DNA from: Cololabis saira
Lineage: Eukaryota > Chordata > Actinopteri > Beloniformes > Belonidae
Assembly: GCF_033807715.1 (NCBI RefSeq)
Contig: NC_084597.1
Location: 10,044,843-10,108,842 of the forward strand
Direction: 5' to 3'
DNA: 64,000 nucleotides
This document shows positions 60,401 through 64,000 of the stretch, piece by piece; positions within the stretch are counted from its first letter, which is position 1, and each line of letters begins with the position of its first letter. A program made the translations under genes and the position numbers. The notes below the pieces were generated by a model. That model was given only the letters and a program-made list of their open reading frames with translations. It was not told the DNA's origin and did not search any database.

Positions 60401-61872
60401 TGCACAGGGAGTACAGGTACAAGGACAATGTAACCGTGTGGGAAAATGACACAATGGTGTCTGCGTACAACACGAAGAGCTTTGTGTTCCTGAGAGAGAA
60501 GTCCGTAGGTGACCCAGCTGTGGATAACATCACCACGGTCAACATCCCGGCCTGGGTGAGTCCCTAACTAGAGTAGAGGAAATCCAAGTGGGGGAAAGTG
60601 GAGTATGTTCTTGTTTTCCTATGCACTTTGCTAACTGTTTAGTATCTCAAAGCGCAGCACCGCCATATCCTGTACTATTTTCCATGTCTGCTTCCCGTCT
60701 CCAGGCGGTAATGAACAAGGTGAAAGGTAGTCTCTGGAGGTCCTCTCTTGTGTCCATCTTCATGAACTCTGCAAAGAGCGAGCTCTTCACGACTCGCACC
60801 GTGGACGAGTTGCTTTGGGGATATGTAGATCCACTGCTGGAGCGTCTTGCCCCGACCACTCCAGATGTGGAGAAGGAGTTTGGCCTCATGTACAAGGCAT
60901 GTGCTCCTTAAACCAAAAAAAAAAAAAGCTGAATTTTAGTGGTTTTTCTGAAAGAGATCTGTTTTTAATCAACTCAACCATGACATCTTTTCTCTCGAGT
61001 AGAAATTTGATTGTTTTTTAAATACACTCATGACTTGATTGTTTTTATTATATTTAGAAAAATGGCAGTAATGATGGGGAATTTGTCTTCCACACTGGAG
61101 TAGAGAACTATTTGGATTATGGCCGGGTCAAAACATGGAAAGGTCGAAGGTAGCATAGACTCACAAACACACACACACGCACACACACACACACTAACTG
61201 CCTCTTTCTTCATCCAAAGTGATGAAACGTCATTGGGTTAACCTTTAAATTGGCATGCCACAAATCTACAGCTTTATGCTAGTTTTGGCAGGCTGCGTCT
61301 TTCAGTCTGTTTTCCTATTTTTGCCTTTAGCACAGGAAATCCTGACACTGAATATTTGAATTAAAGGCACTTTCCGTAGAATCTTATCTATTCACATCTC
61401 TCTTTTCTCTTTGACTCTCTGAGTAAACAGCTTTTCCTCTGTGTAAACTCGATAAAAACATCTTAGATTATTGCAATTTTCATCCTTTTTAGATAAAAAT
61501 CACTTGCGGGCATTCTTAAAAGATCAAATATTCATTTCTGTTTGTTTCGTATCTGTCTGTATAACACAAACCTGTAAGATTGCACGCTTATTCCAAGTAC
61601 TACCTTTGGTTTCTTTGAGGATACATATATTTATTTGAAATATTTCCGTAGTTATTAAATTAAAAGCTCCAATACATTTGTGCTTATTTGCATCTTTTTT
61701 TGCTGGAATATTAAAAACTAACTCGCATTTTTGATAAAATGCTGTTTTGCAGCCAGCTGACTTTCTGGACAAGCGAGGAAAGCAATGTCATCAATGGATC
61801 AGATGGAGGTGCTTTCCACCCACTGCTACAGAAGGACGAGCGCCTATACATCTTCACTCCAGACCTGTGCAG
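38738..61872 (+). CDS. scarb2: Scavenger receptor class B member 2 (LIMP-2), gene span, 3' end outside the window
   Basis: Six exons join in a single frame of about 278 residues and match the N-terminal 58% of the LIMP-2 family (about 480 residues). LIMP-2 is a lysosomal membrane glycoprotein that carries beta-glucocerebrosidase from the ER to lysosomes. Visible features are: a short cytosolic N-terminus; a transmembrane segment at about residues 8-30; a luminal domain starting with KKEIVL; VYMEYFFFNVTN; IGPYTYR; KSVGDPAVD; TVDELLWGY; KNGSNDGEFVFHTG; NVINGSDGGAFHP; and a final YIFTPDLCR. N-glycosylation sequons occur at N70, N101, N107, N134, N209 and N252. The helical region from about residue 144 corresponds to the glucocerebrosidase-binding helices of human LIMP-2 (inference by position). 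The C-terminal luminal part, second membrane helix and lysosomal sorting tail lie beyond the window. CD36 and SCARB1 fit less well, in particular around KNGSNDGEF. Which teleost paralogue this is cannot be decided. Confidence 0.92.
38861..40284. other. Intron 1, first part, no repeat recognised
   Basis: AT-rich intronic sequence without recognisable elements. Confidence 0.5.
40293..41056. mobile_element. hAT element in scarb2 intron 1, carrying (CA)n
   Basis: The left end is CAGTGGTTGTCAACC and the inverted right end is CTGCCATTCTCAACC. The 8-bp duplication CAATAAGG lies at 40285-40292 and 41057-41064. GCGACCCCC motifs lie near both ends, and a (CA)n array fills 40362-40441. Confidence 0.85.
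40362..40441. repeat. (CA)n microsatellite
   Basis: About 40 uninterrupted CA units inside the hAT element at 40293-41056. Confidence 0.95.
41411..41803. mobile_element. hAT element of the TAGGGCTGGGCGAT type
   Basis: The left end is TAGGGCTGGGCGAT and the inverted right end is TAGGGCTGTGCGAT. The 8-bp duplication ACGTTAAG is exact (41403-41410 and 41804-41811). The 393-bp interior is rich in ATCGATT-like motifs. Confidence 0.9.
41925..42000 (-). repeat. LINE 3'-tail remnant with (ATTCAG)n
   Basis: Tandem ATTCAG units are followed by AAACTTTATTTATCCCCGAG, which on the minus strand is a typical fish LINE 3' end. Confidence 0.55.
42446..42494. repeat. (TA)n microsatellite at the left edge of the tandem duplication
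   Basis: An AT array adjoining the start of duplicated unit 1; the left end of unit 2 lies in similar AT-rich sequence. Confidence 0.9.
42481..44140. repeat. Tandem duplication, unit 1 (contains a hAT insertion)
   Basis: Nearly identical to 44765-45625 once the 795 bp of hAT element and target copy (42552-43346) are removed, leaving about 865 bp. Shared landmarks include GACTGTCAAGCGGGCTGGTG, AAAGACCTCTACTACAAG and TATTGGCCACCTAT at the right end. Confidence 0.9.
42552..43338. mobile_element. hAT element inserted in duplication unit 1
   Basis: Ends are TAGGGGTGGGCAAAAAT and, inverted, TAGGGGTGGGTATTGGG. The 8-bp duplication ACGTGAAG is exact (42544-42551 and 43339-43346). Unit 2 has the single, unoccupied ACGTGAAG site at 44825-44832. 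Confidence 0.92.
44141..44762 (+). mobile_element. hAT element (copy A) at the tandem-duplication junction, no target duplication
   Basis: Ends are TAGGGCTGGGCGATAT in both orientations. The flanking octamers differ (CCACCTAT left, ATATTTAT right), so no target duplication is present. It is almost identical to copy B at 45690-46329 in opposite orientation; both share an identical or near-identical 74-codon stretch with no stop. Confidence 0.9.
44765..45625. repeat. Tandem duplication, unit 2
   Basis: Direct repeat of unit 1 without the hAT insertion. After TTGGCCACCTAT it continues into TGATGGATACTATCC, which unit 1 lacks because copy A begins there. Confidence 0.9.
45690..46329 (-). mobile_element. 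hAT element (copy B) with exact 8-bp target duplication
   Basis: GGCTGAAT flanks both sides (45682-45689 and 46330-46337). It is inverted relative to copy A and is interspersed with ATATCGATAT-like motifs. Confidence 0.92.
46338..48073. other. Intron 1, no repeat recognised
   Basis: An open frame at 46901-47239 shows no domain or splice context. Nothing else can be named. Confidence 0.4.
48362..48432. repeat. (TA)n microsatellite
   Basis: A TA array directly beside the segment shared with 27907-28148. Confidence 0.95.
48433..48695. mobile_element. Nested segment, inverse copy of 27826-28070
   Basis: It contains GTACCGTTTCTGATTGGGTG, GCATACCGCAAAAGTTGTGT and GGCTGATTTATGGTTCCGCG, all present in inverse orientation at 27826-28070. 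Confidence 0.75.
49082..49534. other. Intron 1 segment with a hairpin
   Basis: GTATAAACGCC and GGCGTTTATAC near 49450-49482 form a perfect 11-bp stem with a six-base loop. Repeated GATTTATGCTTATGC-like motifs suggest a degraded miniature element. No gene. Confidence 0.4.
49535..51405 (+). pseudogene. L2/CR1-like LINE C-terminal fragment and 3' tail, split by a repeat
   Basis: Translation near 49540-49710 gives KLDHVTPVMKSLHWLPV-like and KILLLVYKALNGLGPKYM sequence. The tail resumes after the inserted element at 51286 and ends with TATAAATAAACTTGCC near 51390. Related copies are at 32566-33610 and 55933-56245. Confidence 0.8.
49975..51285. mobile_element. Complete copy of the GGGCCCGAG-type fish repeat
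   Basis: It starts GGGCCCGAGCAC followed by an inverted partner (GTGCGAAGGCCC). It ends GTGCGAGGGCCCGTTCATCG then a GCTGC/GCAGC hairpin and TTTA. Inside are two to three divergent tandem units with TTTGCATTAATGGGCGTGGC and GGTTTGACGTACA-type motifs. It interrupts a LINE tail whose uninterrupted form is seen at 32680-32705 and 56050-56080. No transposase is encoded. Confidence 0.8.
51505..52051. mobile_element. Miniature element with TTAA target duplication
   Basis: Ends AGGAGC(C/T) and, inverted, AGGAGCTGTATGTAAG are flanked by TTAA at 51501-51504 and 52052-52055. The TTAA site suggests a piggyBac- or Kolobok-like origin. It has no coding capacity. Confidence 0.7.
52030..52560 (-). other. 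Unidentified exon-like block on the minus strand inside scarb2 intron 1
   Basis: Two minus-strand frames stay open across 52283-52500. One reads SLRKPRILKSSLKRVCKRYS and continues to the right of a donor-like GTAAGC at about 52277-52282. The other is helical in character, with VQVLERNLTTRLLEAN. A downstream acceptor-like site (TTTTCAAGTCAG, minus strand, ending near 52105) would keep the first frame open into GAAMSAKTTDGQHLSATY. I do not recognise the product. A small basic protein, possibly histone-fold-like, is speculation. The block could equally be a decayed gene or a repeat; no ATG precedes it in frame. A ZNF143-type motif lies about 220 bp upstream. Confidence 0.3.
52759..52774 (-). promoter_or_regulatory. 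ZNF143/SBF-type promoter motif
   Basis: The minus strand reads ACTACACGTCCCAGAA, matching the ACTACAnnTCCCAGAA core bound by ZNF143. This motif is common in vertebrate promoters. It faces the exon-like block at 52030-52560. Confidence 0.5.
52780..53854. other. Intron 1 segment with a LINE-like tail
   Basis: Around 53040-53160, TTTATTTCATTCAAAAAACA followed by short A-rich repeats resembles a LINE 3' end on the minus strand. No gene seen. Confidence 0.35.
53863..54506. mobile_element. hAT element in scarb2 intron 1
   Basis: Ends TAGGAATGGGTGATATTTT and, inverted, TAGGGATGGGCGGTATGG. The 8-bp duplication GTGGACAA is exact (53855-53862 and 54507-54514). It is a distant relative of the TAGGGCTGGGCGAT elements. 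Confidence 0.9.
54515..55493. other. Intron 1 segment, nothing recognised
   Basis: The open frames at 55171-55455 (minus) and 55178-55426 (plus) are overlapping shadows without a domain. Confidence 0.4.
55499..55875. mobile_element. Probable hAT-like miniature element (CAGGGTTT ends)
   Basis: The left end is CAGGGTTTCTGCGGGG and the inverted right end is CAGGGTTTATACAGC. GACTA lies on both sides (55494-55498 and 55876-55880); a full 8-bp duplication is not seen. Confidence 0.65.
55933..56245 (-). repeat. L2/CR1-like LINE 3' tail
   Basis: Read on plus: AAGGCAAGTTTTTTTGTATAG, then the tail sequence shared with 32566-32715 and 49740-51405 (ACAGTAAATAA, AGGAGCTGACAGTTGGAGC). Uninterrupted by the repeats that split the other two copies. 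Confidence 0.8.
56246..56965. other. End of intron 1, nothing recognised
   Basis: Contains the T-rich tract and acceptor of exon 2. Short open frames are unsupported. Confidence 0.45.
56966..57123 (+). CDS. scarb2: scarb2 exon 2
   Basis: The acceptor TTCTTCAACAG precedes GAGATTGTTTTACTG and the donor is GTAAGA. The exon is 158 bp, begins in phase 0 and ends in phase 2. It encodes EIVLLESSRVFASW through IGPYTY plus part of R. Confidence 0.95.
57124..57947. other. Intron 2, first part, nothing recognised
   Basis: AT-rich with a small (TTA)n-like patch near 57392-57430. Confidence 0.45.
57948..58255. repeat. Interspersed repeat related to 26134-26258, with a perfect hairpin
   Basis: It shares GGACCCAGA and GCTGCTGAGCAGGATT-like motifs with the insertion at 26134-26258. 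GGGAACAAGTTA at 58199-58210 and TAACTTGTTCCC at 58221-58232 form a perfect 12-bp inverted repeat. Confidence 0.5.
58256..58986. other. Intron 2 segment, nothing recognised
   Basis: T-rich sequence; the open frame at 58596-58901 has hydrophobic composition but no recognisable domain. Confidence 0.4.
58995..59706. mobile_element. hAT element in scarb2 intron 2
   Basis: Ends CAGAGGTGTCAAGTAACG and, inverted, CAGAGGTGTCAAAAGTATTC. The 8-bp duplication ATAAAAAT is exact (58987-58994 and 59707-59714). The interior carries many short ACTTTTACT and AAGTA repeats. Confidence 0.9.
59715..60407. other. End of intron 2, nothing recognised
   Basis: Ends in the T-rich tract and TTTGCACAG acceptor of exon 3. 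Confidence 0.45.
60408..60555 (+). CDS. scarb2: scarb2 exon 3
   Basis: The acceptor TTTGCACAG and donor GTGAGT bound 148 bp. The first base completes the Arg codon of exon 2 and the exon ends in phase 0. It encodes EYRYKDNVTVWEN through VNIPAW. Confidence 0.95.
60705..60896 (+). CDS. scarb2: scarb2 exon 4, followed by a GC donor
   Basis: The acceptor is CTCCAG. Sixty-four codons encode AVMNKVKGSLW through FGLMYK in phase 0. The following intron starts GCATGT. The nearest GT (60901) would shift the frame relative to exon 5, so the GC donor is required. Intron 4 is 161 bp. Confidence 0.92.
61058..61149 (+). CDS. scarb2: scarb2 exon 5
   Basis: The acceptor TATATTTAG and donor GTAGCA bound 92 bp, ending in phase 2. 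It encodes KNGSNDGEFVFHTGVENYLD through WKGR. Confidence 0.93.
61150..61752. other. Intron 5
   Basis: A 603-bp intron with a short (CA)n patch near 61167-61194; nothing else recognised. Confidence 0.6.
61753..61872 (+). CDS. scarb2: scarb2 exon 6
   Basis: The acceptor TGTTTTGCAG and donor GTACAG bound 120 bp, phase 2 in and phase 2 out. It encodes SQLTFWTSEES through FTPDLC plus part of R. The next exon is not visible before 64000. Confidence 0.93.
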
Positions 61873-64000
61873 GTACAGCCATAGACTGAAAACAATGGAC
61901 CAAGCATTAGGTCACATACGGGTCACGTATGGGTCACCAATGGTCGCGCCCACCCCATGTCAATCAGAGTTAGCTTTGCTCCCAGCTGCTTCGACTGAAC
62001 CCCGCCGAAATATCTTCAGAGCTGCCGTCAGACAAATCTTAGTTCCACAATAGACTCAAACCAGAAGTCAGATGGCTGGTGCTCGGGGCCAGCTCAAGGC
62101 TGCAGTTTAAAGAGGTTATGTAATGCTTCTTAGTTGTTTCCATTATGTTCAATGTGCTACACAAATAATTAGTGCTCATAAATTGTCTGTAAAGTTACAA
62201 AACCCACAAAAATTTAATCTAAGCTTGTTCCTGCTCCTGACTCCAGGATTTTCTTTCTTTACATATCTATGTCACCTTACCTTCGTGCATGTATATTCTA
62301 GCTTTTTGCATGTAGATTTACAAAGACCAAAGTCCTCGCTCGAAGTCTTTGCACGCGGAAGGCAAAGCAAATAACTGACATGAAACTGCGATTAATTCAG
62401 AGGCAAGAACATCCACGGTTACATCCAAGTAAAATATTAAGATGTTGCTTTTACTGACACAAAAGAAGCAAGAAAATTATATTCTTGTGTAAATCCCAGT
62501 TTTTAGAGAGGTTCCCTGAAATCATCAAGGAAGTATTATCCCTGCATCCGTATACTAAAACTATTTTATCCTGAGTCATGGTGCCATTGGAGTACCATGT
62601 AAACCTCAAATGAGCATAATATGGCCTCTTTGAGTTTCAACAATATGACTATTACTCCATAAATATATATGTAACATAATTTCTGGTGAAAAGCCGGTGA
62701 CTTTATTCGACAACTGGTACACAGCTGTTGATCGCAACTGAATTTTCCGACCTCTGCTGCACGGGAAAAACCATGAACAAAGTTCAAAGAGACGTTTGAG
62801 GGTGAACCCTCGTGTTTTCTGTGACCTCCTGACTCCTCCTCCACCATCATTACGTCCAACATCATGTGACTTGGAGTGAGATTTTGCGACAGATGGCAGA
62901 GCATTCGCATATAGATCAATGTTTCACTCAGACAGTCTTGATCTTGGTGATCCCGTCAGGTTTTCACCAGTTACAGGTGAAATTATACGAAATATAGTAT
63001 AAATACATTGTTGTAGTTGCTGTATGGGGTTAGATATATGCACACAGTACACAAAGTTTAAGTATCAGTTAAATTTGGGATTTACATCCTCCTATTCTGT
63101 TGCTGAACAAAAGTCCCGTACATGACAGCTTCCCTGAGAATGGCGGATTTATGAGTTGACGACTATTTCTGGTCCGTGACCTGGTTCGCCATCCGCTGGG
63201 GTGGATGCTCTCAAATATGGTACGACCGTGCTGTTCACAGGCTTCGGATCCCATAAATTCTTCTCATGACGTTCCTTTCTCATCTCAAGAGTGTTGCAGG
63301 TGACCCCTGTTTACTGTGTGGGCAGTTTGGAAAAGTGATGTGCCATTTCCTATGAAACTGCGAGGGAAAAGCCCATATAAGGAGAGAGGATGCATCAGGA
63401 AAGGGACGAGGCATTTTTTGTGTCTGATTATGAATAAATGTGGAGGAGTCTTGCCTTTAACATACAGCCCAGCGCATGACTCGTCCCTTGGAGTTCGATT
63501 TCACCAATGTTAAGTCTTGTTTGTTGCCAAACATAAGTGCTTTTTCCTCATCTCTAATGATGGAGAGATTGCAAGATTAGGACATAGGCTCCAGCCCACA
63601 TCCTCCCCCTCTTTTGTTGAGCGTGGAAAGAATCTGTTGGAGTGAGCGGGTGGTACCTTTGACACTAACTGGACATCAGCCAAAACCCTTCACCCAGATA
63701 TTTACAAAACACTTTCACCTACTTCTGCTAAAAGGGAGAATTGCTTCTGCTTCCTTCCTTATTTTTTAAAATAAATTGAAATTTAAAGTCAAACGTATTA
63801 ATGGTTCAGATACGAACCGTGTACAAGAATCTCAGTTCCACATTGTGCATTAAAACAAGCGTTTAGTTGGTTGAAAGCCATCCCTCCAGTAACAGACAGC
63901 TGAGCCACAAAAACCTCAAGATGCTGATGAACTGCAAACAGGTGACATTGCTCAAATACCAACTGGACTTTTGCATCGGGCTTGTCAACCCTTAGAGCCA
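61873..64000. other. Start of scarb2 intron 6, nothing firmly recognised
   Basis: No sequence resembling the next LIMP-2 exon is visible. CCATAGACTGAAAACAATGGA near 61878 resembles the start of a dispersed fish repeat, but no boundaries can be set. Confidence 0.45.

Noticed and set aside
38738..61872. CD36 or SCARB1 as the identity of the host gene
   Set aside because: The KNGSNDGEFVFHTG, TVDELLWGY and NGSDGGAFHP stretches and the short basic N-terminus fit LIMP-2/SCARB2 better.

Overview
This window is vertebrate nuclear DNA, most likely from a teleost fish. The evidence is introns with GT/GC-AG sites, a CD36-superfamily gene, and a dense mixture of fish-type repeats: LINEs with apurinic-type and restriction-like endonuclease heritage, hAT, PIF/Harbinger-like, TTAA and Tc1-like miniature elements, solo LTRs, and long (TA)n, (CA)n and (TTA)n arrays. 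The species cannot be named from the sequence. I found no operon, CRISPR array or other prokaryote-type system.

One host gene is clear. It is a plus-strand scarb2 (LIMP-2, lysosomal integral membrane protein 2) gene. Six coding exons are present (38738-38860, 56966-57123, 60408-60555, 60705-60896, 61058-61149, 61753-61872). They encode about 278 residues of a protein that is about 480 residues long in the family, and the gene runs off the right edge. Intron 1 is 18.1 kb and is filled with transposons. Intron 4 uses a GC donor.

Layout. 1-1100: AT-rich non-coding. 1122-3760: an RLE-type LINE with one frameshift and one nonsense codon. 3760-15760: non-coding sequence with an L1 tail insertion, a Tc1-like and other miniature elements, and a multi-copy fish repeat carrying a nested hAT element. 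15776-20723: a 5'-truncated L1 insertion flanked by a 15-bp target duplication; its second half of ORF2 is open and its 3' UTR is long and GC-rich. 20740-23300: a decayed APE-type LINE. 25640-26530: a decayed RTE-like LINE. 28154-28402 and 32720-33022: two related solo LTRs; the first lies beside a 51-codon fragment resembling ppp4r2. 34786-36521: nested miniature elements. 37533-38163: a hAT element just upstream of scarb2. 38738-61872: scarb2. Within its intron 1 lie several hAT elements, an 860-bp tandem duplication with a hAT copy at its junction, a PIF/Harbinger-like element, a LINE tail interrupted by a 1.3-kb fish repeat, and an unidentified exon-like block on the minus strand.

The window's main interest is its transposon stratigraphy. 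Many insertions can be dated relative to each other because target duplications, and in several cases empty sites, are visible in the same window. I did not find a convincing new biological system. The best leads are the hAT copy at a duplication breakpoint, the ppp4r2-like fragment, and the unidentified minus-strand exon-like block with a ZNF143-type motif.
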